This document shows positions 6,644 to 6,807 of a DNA stretch of 6,807 nucleotides, one piece after another. The position numbers and the translations under genes are program-made. The stretch lies in the NCBI GenBank assembly GCA_021160705.1, contig JAGHBZ010000264.1, forward strand, positions 1-6,807, read 5' to 3'. The notes beneath the pieces were generated by a model that was not told where the DNA came from, did not search any database, and saw nothing but the letters and a program-made list of their open reading frames with translations. This DNA comes from Candidatus Sumerlaeota bacterium (GTDB taxonomy: Bacteria; Sumerlaeota; Sumerlaeia; MWCT01; JAGHBZ01). Numbering within the stretch: the stretch's first letter is position 1; each line of letters begins with the position of its first letter.

Positions 6644-6657
6644 ACTACTTCCCACAG

Positions 6658-6673
6658 AAATTTTGCAAAATTT
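6658..6673. repeat. Perfect 16-bp AT-rich palindrome
   Basis: aaattttgcaaaattt is its own reverse complement. It sits between the inverted-repeat element and the stop of the possible minus-strand gene at 6697. It may be a weak terminator stem or a binding site; no function can be assigned. Confidence 0.5.
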
Positions 6674-6696
6674 ATTAACGGTTTTTATCTATCTTC

Positions 6697-6807
6697 TTAA
6701 GAGTTGGCGACTTGCTCCCGCAGAATCTGAGTGTGAAGCGTTATTCGTGAAGTTGGCTCTAACTCCCTTTCTTTAACCCAGATTTTGCAGTTGGATGGGT
6801 AGAGTCC
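6697..6807 (-). CDS. Possible 3' end of an unidentified convergent gene
   Basis: On the minus strand one frame is open from the window edge (base 6807) to a TAA at 6697-6699, giving 36 residues that begin GLYPSNCKIWVKERELEP and end HTQILREQVANS. The composition is protein-like (mixed charged and hydrophobic residues, ending in a likely amphipathic helix), and the other two minus frames close early. The position, convergent with the HNH gene and behind a hairpin element, suits a gene end. I do not recognise the family, and 36 open codons can occur by chance. Confidence 0.4.
   Translation of the reverse strand, partial: GLYPSNCKIWVKERELEPTSRITLHTQILREQVANS

Overview
This 6.8-kb window looks like chromosomal DNA from an uncultured or little-studied bacterium. 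It has moderate GC, tightly packed genes, small PurS and PurQ subunits, carbohydrate-active enzymes and a lone HNH protein. The phylum cannot be fixed from the sequence. The mix would suit a polysaccharide-degrading candidate-phylum or Armatimonadota-like organism, but that is a guess.

Layout. Bases 1-336 (+) hold the 3' end of a gene that resembles a family-10-like glycosyl hydrolase with a C-terminal carboxypeptidase-regulatory-like beta domain. That domain is split by an apparent 1-nt frameshift near 160-168. A complete GH36/melibiase-like glycosidase follows at 354-2111 (+), 30 nt after the ancestral stop of the first gene. A convergent interval (2112-2357) carries a tandem hairpin and T-run terminator and a 14-bp palindrome.

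On the minus strand, read from right to left, is a compact unit purC - purS - purQ - beta-CASP metallo-hydrolase, with gaps of 34, 2 and 4 nt and a recognisable promoter upstream of purC. PurC makes SAICAR. PurS and PurQ are two of the three parts of the multi-subunit FGAM synthase. The third part, small PurL, is not in the window, and an RNA-processing-type beta-CASP enzyme occupies the slot after purQ.

The 202-nt divergent region 5689-5890 separates purC from an HNH endonuclease-like gene (5891-6487, +). Five nucleotides after that gene begins a 151-bp element with near-perfect 25-bp terminal inverted repeats and two families of internal repeats. It is probably a MITE or REPIN-like non-autonomous element. 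A 16-bp AT palindrome and the possible 3' end of a convergent minus-strand gene (6697-6807) close the window.

I did not find a convincing new multi-gene system. The best leads are the inverted-repeat element, the frameshifted hydrolase tail and the nuclease inserted in the purine operon.
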